A stretch of 64,000 nucleotides of DNA from assembly GCA_012960475.1 (NCBI GenBank), contig DUBE01000040.1:1-64000 (forward strand), read 5' to 3'. Positions 38,856 through 47,796 of the stretch are shown piece by piece. The position numbers and the translations under genes are program-made. Numbering within the stretch: position 1 is the stretch's first letter; the number at the start of each line of letters is the position of its first letter. Source of the DNA: Planctomycetota bacterium (lineage in GTDB: Bacteria; Planctomycetota; UBA1135; GCA-002686595). Below the pieces are notes generated by a model that saw only the letters and a program-made list of their open reading frames with translations, did not search any database and was not told the DNA's origin.

Positions 38856-40811
38856 CTATTTGCGGCGGTTGGGGCTCTTCTTGGTGTTGGATTTTCTTGT
38901 TCCAGAGAGGTCGGGCTTCCCCTTCCCTTCTTTGTGCTTCGCTGACTTGCGCGCCGCTAGGGCTTCCGGTGGAGGGTTCGACGGGATCAGACACTTGGCT
39001 TGTTTGCCGATCAAGTCCTCCCGCCCTGCGGCAGTCAGGGCCTCGTGCACAAGGAACCAGTTGCTGGGCTCGAAGAACTGCATCAGGGCCTTTTGCACTC
39101 GTCGGTCCCGAAGACGTTGCACAGTCTTCACCGGTTTGAGGGTCATGGGATCGAGCCCCGTGTAGTGCATGCAGGTGGCGATGTCCATTGGCGCCGGGAT
39201 GAATTCTTGTACCTGCCGTGGCCTGTAACCCCGGGTCTTGAGGAACTCGGCCAGTTCGATCATTTCTTCCGGTCCCGTTCCTGGGTGCCCTGAGATGAAG
39301 TAGGGCACCAGGTACTGTTCTTTTCCAGCTCGCTTGCTGGCGGCAGCAAAGCGTTCTGCGAAGCCGTCAAAGTCATCGGCTGCAGGCTTCTTCATTAGCT
39401 CAAGCACCTTTGAGGAGGCGTGTTCGGGAGCCACCTTCAAATGTCCCCCCACATGATGGGCAGCGAGTTCCTCCAGATAGGCGTCGTCCCTCTGGGCCAG
39501 ATCCATGCGGATGCCCGAGGCTATGTGTACCCGCTTGACCCCTTCGGTCTTGCGCGCCTTGCTCATCACGCGGCGGGTGGGTCCGTGGTCCGTGGAGAGC
39601 AGCTTGCAGATGGTGGGATGCACACAGGAGAGCCGACGACAGATCTGTTCGACCTCTGGCTTGGTGCAGTGCATGCGGTACATGTTGGCGGTGGGGCCGC
39701 CCAGATCCGAGATGGTGCCCTTGAAGTCTCGGGCCCTGGCGGTCTTCTGCACCTCCGCCATGATCGAGCCCTCGGAGCGGCTCTGGATCGTGCGTCCTTG
39801 GTGTAGCGTGATCGAGCAGAAGGTGCAGCCCCCGAAACAGCCGCGCATGATCGTGATCGAGTCGCGGATCATGGTGAAGGCTGGGATTTCTTCTTGGTAG
39901 CTCGGGTGAGGTTGTCGCTGGTAGGGCAGATCGTAGATTTCATCGAGACTGCCTTCACTGAGTGGCAGGGTCGGGGGGTTGATCACCGCCAGCCGGTCCC
40001 CGTGGCGCTGCACCATTCGTCGGGCGTTGTGTGGGTTGGTCTCCAGGTGTATCCGCCGGGTGGCCTTGGCGAAGGAGAGTTTGTTGGCCGTGACCTCCTC
40101 GTAGGAGGGGAGTTCTATTGTGCGACCGTCTCCGCGATATTCATCGAAGGGATGCTCGGGGAGCTCCTCTTTGGCACCTAGTAGGTAGGCAGCGCCACGC
40201 AACGCGCGGCAGTCTTTGATGCAGCCACCCGCACTCAATATTTCGGCTACCTGGACGATGAATTCTTCGCCCATGCCATAGCCCACGAGATCAGCTTTGC
40301 TTGAGGTCAAGATACTGGGGCGCACCTTGTCTGACCACCAGTCATAGTGCGCCACTCGACGGAGGCTGGCTTCGACTCCACCGGCCACCACTGGGATTCC
40401 CGGAAAGGCTTCGCGGCAGCGTTGGGTGTAGACATTAGTGGCACGGTCCGGCCGCTTTTCGATGGCTCCTCCGGGGGAGTATGCGTCCTGGTTGCGCCGC
40501 TTGCGATTGGCGGTGTAGTGGTTGATCATCGAGTCCATGTTCCCCGCGCTGACCGCGAAGAAGAGGCGTGGGGGACCCAAACTGCGAAAGGCCTTGGCGC
40601 TGCGCCAGTCGGGCTGGGCCAGGATTCCAACCCGCAGGCCTTTGGCTTCGAGTACTCGCCCAAGAAGTGCCGCTGCAAAGGAGGGATGGTCCACATAGGC
40701 ATCTCCGCTCGCAAAGATTACGTCGAGCTCGTCCCACCCACGGGCCCGCATTTCCTGCTCGTTGGTGGGTAGGTAGCCTTGTTCTCCTGCGGGACCTGGG
40801 ATGATTGCCAT
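38856..40811 (-). CDS. ygiQ: YgiQ family radical SAM protein (UPF0313)
   Basis: A 651-residue radical S-adenosylmethionine protein. GWDELDVIFASGDAYVDHPS near the start and ILAQPDW are YgiQ signatures. GCFGGCTFCSITLHQGR (near residue 320) carries the C-x3-C-x2-C cluster motif, and a long C-terminal domain with VQEFIPAPMDIATCMHYTG follows. The C-terminus is lysine-rich and disordered (RKSAKHKEGKGKPD). The reaction of YgiQ is unknown. The -10 box TATTCT on the reverse strand ends 5 bases before the ATG, so the transcript is probably leaderless. Confidence 0.94.
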   Translation of the reverse strand: MAIIPGPAGEQGYLPTNEQEMRARGWDELDVIFASGDAYVDHPSFAAALLGRVLEAKGLRVGILAQPDWRSAKAFRSLGPPRLFFAVSAGNMDSMINHYTANRKRRNQDAYSPGGAIEKRPDRATNVYTQRCREAFPGIPVVAGGVEASLRRVAHYDWWSDKVRPSILTSSKADLVGYGMGEEFIVQVAEILSAGGCIKDCRALRGAAYLLGAKEELPEHPFDEYRGDGRTIELPSYEEVTANKLSFAKATRRIHLETNPHNARRMVQRHGDRLAVINPPTLPLSEGSLDEIYDLPYQRQPHPSYQEEIPAFTMIRDSITIMRGCFGGCTFCSITLHQGRTIQSRSEGSIMAEVQKTARARDFKGTISDLGGPTANMYRMHCTKPEVEQICRRLSCVHPTICKLLSTDHGPTRRVMSKARKTEGVKRVHIASGIRMDLAQRDDAYLEELAAHHVGGHLKVAPEHASSKVLELMKKPAADDFDGFAERFAAASKRAGKEQYLVPYFISGHPGTGPEEMIELAEFLKTRGYRPRQVQEFIPAPMDIATCMHYTGLDPMTLKPVKTVQRLRDRRVQKALMQFFEPSNWFLVHEALTAAGREDLIGKQAKCLIPSNPPPEALAARKSAKHKEGKGKPDLSGTRKSNTKKSPNRRK

Positions 40812-40816
40812 GCCCG

Positions 40817-40822
40817 AGAATA
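40817..40822 (-). promoter_or_regulatory. -10 box TATTCT (reverse strand) of ygiQ
   Basis: TATTCT on the reverse strand ends 5 bases before the ygiQ ATG at 40809-40811. Confidence 0.4.
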
Positions 40823-40994
40823 CACAATGGCAGAAGTGGCTGTGGTGTGCTGCCTAGAACTCCGAGCCTGTTATGGAGCAGAGGGGGTGCTGGCCCTGTC
40901 GATCATGAGCACGAAGCGTTTCTATGCCGCGCTGGTGCCATGCGGGAAAGGGTCGGGTCAGGCAGTATGAACCGGTCTCTGGATCCGGATCTGC

Positions 40995-42557
40995 TCAGTG
41001 CGTGAATCGTGCAAGGTAGCGCAGGCCCCCGCTACCGCGCTGAACCAGGAGGCTGGTGGCTTTGGCTCCGGCCGGAGTCCATAGGCCCCTCAGGTGCTCG
41101 TTGGCGAAGAGCGGGGGAGCTGCCGCAGACCCTGCAAGTTCCTCGTGCAACAGCACGAAGCATGCGCCCTGTTCGATGTTCTGTCCGAGGTAGTCCAGAG
41201 CCGGGTGTGTGTTTCCCGAGGCGAGAGTTTCTCGTTCTCCCAGGGTGAAGAGAGCATCCTGTCCCTGGCTCGCCAGACGCATGCGTGCGCGCGCCTGCCC
41301 AAAGTGGCCGAGTAGCACCTGCCGGGTGGCCTCGCGTGCTTCGCCGCCGCGGGGTACAAGATCCGCCTGTGTGAAGCGGCCGTTGATGTCCTCGTAATCG
41401 AAGGGCTTCGTGGGGGCCAGTGTTCCGGTACTTGCGGCCAGCCCGCTTATCGCGCGGGTCAGTTGATCCTGCCATTGGTCCGATCCAATGCCGTGGGTGC
41501 GCAACAGGAACTGGCAGGCGCCTGGCGTCGGATCGCACTCAAGGGCAATCAGGGTCGGTGCGTCGATTGTCTTGCCCAGGGTCTCTCCAATGATCGGAAC
41601 GCAGGACACGCTGAGGGCGTTGATTGGGTCGTTGGTGTCTCCCGAGAGGCGCGCGTAAAGGACACGCGGCGCGTCTTCTGTGGGGAGGACCAGAGATCCG
41701 GCTTGAGCGCTGGTCTGGTCCGGGGTGAGGGCGAAGCCGTCAAAGGCGATCTCCATGGTCAAGTCTTCTGCGTTCGCCCAAATGGTGATGTCCATTCGCT
41801 CCGATACGGCCACTGCCGCCGCGAAACCCTGGGGTCCCTGGAACCAGGTCGGGTCGGCGCCCATGAATTCCTGCAAGAGGTCAGTGGTGTCGATGCCTTC
41901 CTCGCGCATGCGAGCTAGATGCACTCGCACCATCACATCGCCCTCTTGCATGTCTTGCAGGTCTAGAGAGTTCGGGTCCTCTAGGTTCCATTCTTGACCA
42001 CCTGCAGGCAGGGCAACCCAAGGGCCCATGCGCACCAATTCTGCCTGACCGGGAGCCACGCGCACCGAGCGCTCAAAGCTAATGCTGTCCCGCACGGGCA
42101 GAATCGGACTCCAATCGGGCGCGTGGCCCTGGGTGAAGTGTCCCACCAGGGCAGCGGCCTGATCCTGTTGTACCTGGCTGGGGTCGGCCCCCCGGGCCCG
42201 CAGGATCTCATGGAATTCAGCGGGATCGGGCAGTGTCAAGGTGAGTTCCAGAGTTTCAACGAGTTCGCGTACCGCTCGAAAACGGTCCAGGTTCTTGAAC
42301 TCGATCCAGATCCCGGCGTCCGTCGGTGCAAGCATGTGCAGGTGAGCTTCCGGACTGTCTGCTTGTTCTTGGGTGGTATCTACCCGGGCCGCTTGTATCT
42401 GAGGAGACACCGGAACGCTTTGCTTGGGTTGGGGGGCGGTCTGCACGCTTGAAGCGGGAGCGCTGGAAAGGGACGTAGAGTCCTCTTGGGAGCAGGCGGC
42501 CAGCAGGACCAGCAGGCACAGGTGAGCGCAGGATTGGGCGGGTTTCATGTGTCTCAT
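40995..42557 (-). CDS. Large lipoprotein of unknown function, 520 aa
   Basis: A lipid-anchored protein: signal peptide LCLLVLLAAC with lipobox Cys near residue 22, followed by a Ser/Pro/Gln-rich linker of about 50 residues (SSAPASSVQTAPQPKQ) and a long mixed alpha/beta region with DAGIWIEFKNLDRFRAV, AAAVAVSERMDITIW and RVLYARLSGDTND. It loosely resembles DUF3352-like exported proteins, which have unknown function, but I cannot confirm this. I start it at ATG 42555-42557, where GAGGA lies 8 bases upstream; ATG 42546-42548 is an alternative and the longer frame to 42719 overlaps the divergent nucleotidase gene. Confidence 0.7.
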   Translation of the reverse strand: MRHMKPAQSCAHLCLLVLLAACSQEDSTSLSSAPASSVQTAPQPKQSVPVSPQIQAARVDTTQEQADSPEAHLHMLAPTDAGIWIEFKNLDRFRAVRELVETLELTLTLPDPAEFHEILRARGADPSQVQQDQAAALVGHFTQGHAPDWSPILPVRDSISFERSVRVAPGQAELVRMGPWVALPAGGQEWNLEDPNSLDLQDMQEGDVMVRVHLARMREEGIDTTDLLQEFMGADPTWFQGPQGFAAAVAVSERMDITIWANAEDLTMEIAFDGFALTPDQTSAQAGSLVLPTEDAPRVLYARLSGDTNDPINALSVSCVPIIGETLGKTIDAPTLIALECDPTPGACQFLLRTHGIGSDQWQDQLTRAISGLAASTGTLAPTKPFDYEDINGRFTQADLVPRGGEAREATRQVLLGHFGQARARMRLASQGQDALFTLGERETLASGNTHPALDYLGQNIEQGACFVLLHEELAGSAAAPPLFANEHLRGLWTPAGAKATSLLVQRGSGGLRYLARFTH

Positions 42558-42721
42558 ATGGGGATCCTCGGGGCGATCTGGGGTCTCATCTGGTCGGACC
42601 CCTTTCTCTCCTCGACCCATCGAGATGGATCTCCTGAATCCTTCCCGCCCTTCACTCGGGCTTTCTGCTGTACCCTGCTTGCCGGCCTCTGGGCCTGCCC
42701 CCCCTGTCTCTTCCATCAATC

Positions 42722-44299
42722 ATGTCCCTTCGAACCTCTACCGCCGCTCTCTTGGGCCTGCTCCTTGTCCCGTTCCTGGTTTTTGCTTCTTGGACTGCTG
42801 CGGCCCAGGATCAGTCGTCAGGGAAACTCCATTTGATCGTGCTGCACACAAACGACATGCATGGTCAAGTGGTGCCCTTGCCCGCGACCTGGGTCAAGGA
42901 TCAGGATCCGCCACCGACTTCCGGTGGTCTGAACCGGGTCGGCGCTTACATCAAGCGCACCCGAGCCGCGGCAAGGGATGAGGGTGCGGAGATCCTGGTG
43001 GTGGATGGCGGGGACTGGTACCAGGGTACTCCAGAAGGTGCCTTGGATAAGGGCCTTGGGATTCTGAAAGCCATGTTGCTAATGGGCTATGACCTGGTCA
43101 CCGTGGGCAATCATGAGTTCGATCACGGGGTCTCGCACTTTGAAAGCCTGCTGAAGGAGGCGCCCTTGCCGGCCTTGTTGGCGAATGCGCGCACCAAGAC
43201 CGGGAGCACTCTGCCGGGAGTGGGTGAATACTTGATCCTGCAGCGAGGCGGCCTTTCGATTTGTGTGGTGGGCATGTGTTCGGTGCAGACCCCTGAGATG
43301 AGCCATCCGTCCACCCGGGATCTGGAATGGGAAGAACCCGCCGTGGCACTCACGCGTATCAAGAAGGAACTCGCCGAGCGTACGGTGCATGTGGACTGGT
43401 GGCTGCCCGTGACACACTGCGGTGTCTACGAGGACAAGCAGTTGGCCAAAGCCCACCCGGATCTGGATCTGATCGTGGGTGGGCACACACATACGGTACT
43501 TCATCGTGGCGAGCGCGAGGGACGCACCCTGATTGTGCAGGCGGGTTCCAAGGCTCGCAGCGTGGGGCGCGTGGATCTCTGGTTTGACATGGAGACAAAA
43601 TCCCTGCTGCGTGGGGAGGCGCGCTTGGTGAACCTCTATGGGGATCCGGCTGAGGGTGAGGGCGTGCCTGCCTTGGCGGAGGCTTGCGCTGAATTGCTTC
43701 GCCGCAGTGCACTGGCCATGGATCAGGTTGTGGGCCGACTTGATGGGGTTCTTGACCGCAGCAAGGATGCCTATAGCACTTCCGCTTCGGGCAATCTGAT
43801 CACTGACCTGATGCGCGCACATACGGGAGCCCAGGTTGCGATTCACAATCGGGGCGGCATTCGTGCTGGGCTTGAGCCTGGAGAAGTGACCCGCCGGGAT
43901 CTGTTCCGGATCCTGCCATTTGACAACGCCTTGGTGACCTTGACCATGACCGGGCGTCAGTTGAGCGATCTCTTGAAGCGTTCTCTCGAAGGCCGTGGCC
44001 GTTCCGGGTTGGAGTTCAGTGGGATTGTCGCGCAAGTCAAGCGCAATGGGCGCCATCCCCAGGTGGTGGCCTTCTTGGTGGATGGCAAGAAGCTCCTTCC
44101 CGAGCAGGAGTACAAGGTGACTACCAACAGTTTCCTGGCCTCGGGTGGGGATGCCTACATAGAGTTCCAACAGGCCCGGGAGCGAGTCACGGATCCGATT
44201 CTGCAACGTACCCTGCTGGAGAATGCTCTGGCTCAGCTTTGGAAGCAGGGCAAGGGGCTGACCCCCAGCATTGAGAACCGTTTTGTGGTTCTGCCCTAG
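42722..44299 (+). CDS. Periplasmic 5'-nucleotidase/UshA-like metallophosphatase
   Basis: A 525-residue exported phosphatase that would release phosphate and nucleosides from nucleotides. Signal peptide residues 1-27. Metal ligands appear in order: VLHTNDMHGQV (D-x-H), VDGGDWYQGTP (G-D), VTVGNHEFDHG (G-N-H-E-F-D), LPVTHCGV (H) and VGGHTHTVLH (G-H-x-H). The C-terminal 5'-nucleotidase domain has SASGNLITDLMRAHTGAQVA and HNRGGIRAGLEPGEVT with the substrate Asn-x-G-G-I-R. Full family length. Diverges from the large lipoprotein gene. Confidence 0.95.
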   Translation: MSLRTSTAALLGLLLVPFLVFASWTAAAQDQSSGKLHLIVLHTNDMHGQVVPLPATWVKDQDPPPTSGGLNRVGAYIKRTRAAARDEGAEILVVDGGDWYQGTPEGALDKGLGILKAMLLMGYDLVTVGNHEFDHGVSHFESLLKEAPLPALLANARTKTGSTLPGVGEYLILQRGGLSICVVGMCSVQTPEMSHPSTRDLEWEEPAVALTRIKKELAERTVHVDWWLPVTHCGVYEDKQLAKAHPDLDLIVGGHTHTVLHRGEREGRTLIVQAGSKARSVGRVDLWFDMETKSLLRGEARLVNLYGDPAEGEGVPALAEACAELLRRSALAMDQVVGRLDGVLDRSKDAYSTSASGNLITDLMRAHTGAQVAIHNRGGIRAGLEPGEVTRRDLFRILPFDNALVTLTMTGRQLSDLLKRSLEGRGRSGLEFSGIVAQVKRNGRHPQVVAFLVDGKKLLPEQEYKVTTNSFLASGGDAYIEFQQARERVTDPILQRTLLENALAQLWKQGKGLTPSIENRFVVLP

Positions 44300-44337
44300 G
44301 GTTGAGGGGCTTGGACCCGAGCGGCCCCGCTGTCCGT

Positions 44338-44343
44338 TATGCT
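44338..44343 (+). promoter_or_regulatory. Possible -10 box TATGCT before the acyl-CoA gene cluster
   Basis: TATGCT lies 32 bases before ATG 44376, so the transcript would have a leader of about 25 bases. TTGGAC at 44311-44316 is 21 bases away, too far for a standard -35. Confidence 0.3.
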
Positions 44344-44375
44344 CTTTGTTCGCGTAACTCCGCGAATGAACTCCT

Positions 44376-45209
44376 ATGAGCCTTCTGGACAATCTTGGTG
44401 AACTGCAAACCCTGCCCAACGGGCTGGTGACTTATCGCAGCGGGGCCGGAGTGGCTCTGATCTGCCTTGAGAACCTGCCCGCCAACGGTTACAGCCACGA
44501 CATGATGCTCGACCTGGATCAGGCGATCTTGAGGGCTCGTTTCGATGACGCGGTGCAGGTGCTGGTCTTGATTGGTGCAGGTGAGAAGTTCTTCTGCGCA
44601 GGTGCGGACATAGGCGTGCTGCAGAGCATCACTCCGACCTTCAAGTACCAGTTCTGCCTGCACGCCAACGAGACCCTGTTGCGGCTGGAGCACACACCCA
44701 AGTTGGTGATCGCTGGACTCGGCGGACATTGCGTGGGGGGGGGCCTTGAGATCGCCTTGGCCTGTGATTTGCGGATTGCTCGCGCAGGGTCCGGAAAGTG
44801 CGGATTGCCGGAAGTGAAACTGGGCGTGCTACCCGGCACCGGCGGTACCCAGCGCTTGTCGCGCATTGTGGGGGCCAGTCGTGCAATCGAGTTGATGGCC
44901 AGCGGGCGGACTTTTGGCTTCGAGGAGGCCTTGGAGCTTGGGTTGGTGGACGAATTGAGCGCCGCGGACAGCGACGAGGCCTTTGTTGAGTCCCTTCTGG
45001 AGTATGCCCAGACCTTCACCAGTCCCAATTGCGCTCCCTTGGCAGTGGGCATGATCAAACGCGCGGTCAAGAGTGGCATGGAGGTGCCTCTGGAGTCGGG
45101 CCTGGCTTTGGAGCGCGAATTGCAGCAGCGGCTGTTTGCCAGTGAAGACGCACAGGAGGGCATGCGCTCGTTTTCTGAGAAGCGCAAGCCTGAATTCCAA
45201 GGGCGCTAG
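44376..45209 (+). CDS. Enoyl-CoA hydratase/isomerase family protein
   Basis: A 277-residue crotonase-fold enzyme. FFCAGADIGVLQ forms the first oxyanion-hole loop, GHCVGGGLEIALACDLRIA (residues ~117-135) the second with one catalytic-position residue, and GLPEVKLGVLPGTGGTQRL holds the conserved catalytic Glu. It would hydrate trans-2-enoyl-CoA in fatty-acid or aromatic breakdown. It heads a five-gene run (44376-48506) with small gaps (21, 23, 2 bases and a 4-base overlap), including a 3-hydroxyacyl-CoA dehydrogenase that would take its product. Confidence 0.9.
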   Translation: MSLLDNLGELQTLPNGLVTYRSGAGVALICLENLPANGYSHDMMLDLDQAILRARFDDAVQVLVLIGAGEKFFCAGADIGVLQSITPTFKYQFCLHANETLLRLEHTPKLVIAGLGGHCVGGGLEIALACDLRIARAGSGKCGLPEVKLGVLPGTGGTQRLSRIVGASRAIELMASGRTFGFEEALELGLVDELSAADSDEAFVESLLEYAQTFTSPNCAPLAVGMIKRAVKSGMEVPLESGLALERELQQRLFASEDAQEGMRSFSEKRKPEFQGR

Positions 45210-45230
45210 GGCGTAGCACCCCATCCGACC

Positions 45231-46262
45231 ATGCAAGCGGTTCAAATCACAAAGCACGGGGGCCCCGAGGTCTTGACTCTAGCCGAGGTTCCGCGCCCAG
45301 AACCCGGCCCCGGTGAAGCACTTGTTCGAGTGATAGCGGTTTCGGTCAACCACTTGGACCTTTGGGTTCGTGGAGGATTGCCTGGGCTTGAGGTGGATTT
45401 TCCGCACATTCTGGGCTGCGATGGCACGGGCGAAGTGCTGGCCGTGGGTGAGGGTGTCAATGCTCTCTCCGTTGGGCAGGCCGTCTTGTTGGAACCCGGT
45501 TTCACTAAGGACCACGACTCAGAGTTGGTGCGTCTGGGGCAGGACAACCTGGCTGCAGACTACGGAATTCGCGGAGAACACTGCGATGGCTTCGCAGCTG
45601 AGTATGTGACCCTGGACGCGCGCTACTGCCTGCCTATGCCCGCAGATCTCGATCCGATCACCACTGCGGCCACACCCCTGACTTTCTTGACTGCTTGGGG
45701 CATGCTGATTGAGCGCGCAGAGATCCGCAAGGGTGAGACAGTAATGGTGCTGGGTGCTGGTTCGGGCGTGGGCTGCGCGGCGATTCAAATCGCTCGGCAT
45801 GAGGGCTGTCGTGTATTTACCAGTGCGCGCAACGCTGAGGCCCGGGCTCTTGGTATTGAACTGGGCGCCGAGGCCGCCGTGGATCACTCCGATCCCAACT
45901 GGCCGAACGAGATCAAGAGACTGACTGGAGGCGCTGGCGTTGATGTGCTGGTGGAACATGTGGGACCTGCTACTTGGAAGGGCTCCCTGCGCGCACTGGC
46001 GCGACTCGGACGCCTGGTGACCTGCGGCGGCACCACGGGCCCTACGGTTGAGCTGCAACTGCGACACCTCTTTATCAAACAGCAGTCCATTCTTGGTTCC
46101 ACCATGGGACCGCGAAGCGCCTTGCCCCTGATCCTGGCTCGACTAGCTGCGGACGTGTATCGGCCCGTGATTGACCGTATCCTGCCCATGGCTGAAGTGC
46201 GCCAGGCTCACCAGTTGCTGGAGGACAGCGCGGTGCGCGGCAAGTTGGTCCTGGTTCCCTAG
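45231..46262 (+). CDS. MDR-family zinc alcohol dehydrogenase/quinone oxidoreductase
   Basis: A 343-residue medium-chain dehydrogenase/reductase. PRPEPGPGEALVRVIAVSVN (start of the GroES domain), LGCDGTGEVLAVGEGV with the catalytic-zinc Cys equivalent, GEHCDGFAAEYVTL, and the Rossmann loop LGAGSGVGCAAIQIA (G-x-G-x-x-G, near residue 172). The four-Cys structural zinc lobe of classical alcohol dehydrogenases is absent. Lying between two beta-oxidation genes, it may act on an enoyl or acyl thioester or on an alcohol; the substrate is unknown. Confidence 0.85.
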   Translation: MQAVQITKHGGPEVLTLAEVPRPEPGPGEALVRVIAVSVNHLDLWVRGGLPGLEVDFPHILGCDGTGEVLAVGEGVNALSVGQAVLLEPGFTKDHDSELVRLGQDNLAADYGIRGEHCDGFAAEYVTLDARYCLPMPADLDPITTAATPLTFLTAWGMLIERAEIRKGETVMVLGAGSGVGCAAIQIARHEGCRVFTSARNAEARALGIELGAEAAVDHSDPNWPNEIKRLTGGAGVDVLVEHVGPATWKGSLRALARLGRLVTCGGTTGPTVELQLRHLFIKQQSILGSTMGPRSALPLILARLAADVYRPVIDRILPMAEVRQAHQLLEDSAVRGKLVLVP

Positions 46263-46285
46263 TTCACATTTCATTTTCGAATTCA

Positions 46286-47143
46286 ATGCAAGCAGACGCA
46301 ATTCAACGGGCCGCGGTCCTCGGTGCAGGCACTATGGGCCATGGCATCGCCCAGGTTCTGGCCCAGGCGGGCATTCAGGTTTGTCTTTTTGATGTGGATG
46401 AGCAGGCCACATCCCGCGGACTCACTGCAATTCAGGGCAACTTGGACAAGGGAGTCAGCCGGGGCAAGGTCACAGAAGAAGACCGTGCTGCGGCTCTCGG
46501 GCGCATTTCGTGCGCGACAGTTTTGGGGGACGCCATCGATGGAGTGCAGCTGGTGGTAGAAGCTGTTCCGGAAAAAATCGAGCTGAAGCATTCGATATTT
46601 GCGGAGCTCGGTGCATTGGGCATGGATGTGCTGTTGGCAAGCAATACCTCAAGCCTCTCCATCGACAAGATCGCCGAAGCGGCGGAGCACCCTGAGCGCG
46701 TGCTGGGCATGCATTTCTTCAACCCGGTGCACCTCATGAAACTGGTGGAAGTCGTGCGCGGGGAGCGAACTTCAGAGCAAGCTGCGCAGTGTGCTCTGGA
46801 CCTGGTGGGTCGCCTGGGCAAGACGCCGATTGATGTGAAGGACGCCCCGGGCTTTGCCTCCAGTCGTTTGGGCATTGCCATCGGTCTTGAGGCCATGCGC
46901 ATGCTGGAAGAGGGTGTGGCCAGCGCCGAGGATATCGACACCGCCATGACGCTTGGCTATGGGTTTCCCATGGGGCCTCTCAAGCTGACCGATCTGGTGG
47001 GGCTTGATGTGCGTTTGGCAATTGCGGAACATCTCTCAAGCACACTCGGCGAACGCTTTAGTCCGCCGGACATCCTGCGCGAAATGGTCGCGCGGGGCGA
47101 ACTTGGCAAGAAGTCCGGAAAGGGCTTCCACAACTGGAGCTAA
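46286..47143 (+). CDS. 3-Hydroxyacyl-CoA (3-hydroxybutyryl-CoA) dehydrogenase
   Basis: A 285-residue NAD(P)-dependent dehydrogenase oxidising 3-hydroxyacyl-CoA. VLGAGTMGHGIAQVLAQAG (residues ~9-27) is the NAD loop, MHFFNPVHLMKLVEVV carries the catalytic His, ASNTSSLSI the Ser/Asn site, and GFPMGPLKLTDLVGLD closes the C-terminal domain. Length and lack of a hydratase domain fit the single-function Hbd/PaaH type. It uses the product of the hydratase encoded two genes upstream. Confidence 0.93.
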   Translation: MQADAIQRAAVLGAGTMGHGIAQVLAQAGIQVCLFDVDEQATSRGLTAIQGNLDKGVSRGKVTEEDRAAALGRISCATVLGDAIDGVQLVVEAVPEKIELKHSIFAELGALGMDVLLASNTSSLSIDKIAEAAEHPERVLGMHFFNPVHLMKLVEVVRGERTSEQAAQCALDLVGRLGKTPIDVKDAPGFASSRLGIAIGLEAMRMLEEGVASAEDIDTAMTLGYGFPMGPLKLTDLVGLDVRLAIAEHLSSTLGERFSPPDILREMVARGELGKKSGKGFHNWS

Positions 47144-47145
47144 AC

Positions 47146-47796
47146 ATGGCTGACGATTGGGGATCGACGGAAAGTGGTGGTGGAAAGAAGCGTAATCCTG
47201 TGCTTTGGGGCTGCGGTCTTGGGTGCTTGGGCTTGCTTATAATCGTTGGTGTGCTGGGGTTCATGGGAGTGGGCTGGGTTAAAGACGCCCTGAACCCCGA
47301 GCGCAGTCTCGACAGGCTGGCAACGAACCTGCCGGTTGAAGAACTGCCCGAAGGCTGGACAATGATGCTCGGCAACGAGATCCCCTTTATGGGCCTTGAA
47401 GTGTTCATCATGCACGGACCGAGCGGAGAGGACAAAGGCCACATGCTCGCTTCGTTCTTTGTTGTCAGTGAAGAAGAAAAGGCGCGAGGGGAATGGGATA
47501 AGACCGCGCCCGATCGGGGAGATGACCGCAGCATCGAAATCCAGGGCCGAGTGCTGGAAGGTGAGTACGACGCCAATGCTGGCGGCGGCGCAAGTTTCCT
47601 TCTGATGCTGAGCGAGGATGGTGACATCCCCGTCATCATGGTTCATATTCAGCGACAGAACTCTTCCGAGGAGATCACAGACGAGGAACTCAGAATCTTC
47701 TTTGATTCTTTCTCGATTGGTCCTGAAGGGCCTGGTTCTTTGATCGAACCCGAGCAAGCCGACAAGGACACTGATGTGGACACCGACGAGCGTTGA
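47146..47796 (+). CDS. Membrane-anchored protein of unknown function
   Basis: A 216-residue protein with a polar N-terminus, one Gly/Leu-rich membrane helix (WGCGLGCLGLLIIVGVLG, residues ~21-38) and an extracytoplasmic domain. DRLATNLPVEELPEGW is followed by strands; the tail is acidic (DKDTDVDTDE). The P-E-G-W element recurs in the next gene's protein (FPEGW), so the two may be distant duplicates. It starts 2 bases after the dehydrogenase stop. No family recognised. Confidence 0.7.
   Translation: MADDWGSTESGGGKKRNPVLWGCGLGCLGLLIIVGVLGFMGVGWVKDALNPERSLDRLATNLPVEELPEGWTMMLGNEIPFMGLEVFIMHGPSGEDKGHMLASFFVVSEEEKARGEWDKTAPDRGDDRSIEIQGRVLEGEYDANAGGGASFLLMLSEDGDIPVIMVHIQRQNSSEEITDEELRIFFDSFSIGPEGPGSLIEPEQADKDTDVDTDER

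Noticed and set aside
40779..40970. 63-codon forward frame between ygiQ and the large lipoprotein, ending in TGA
   Set aside because: Considered as a further selenoprotein, but the codons after the TGA soon hit another stop and no redox motif is formed.
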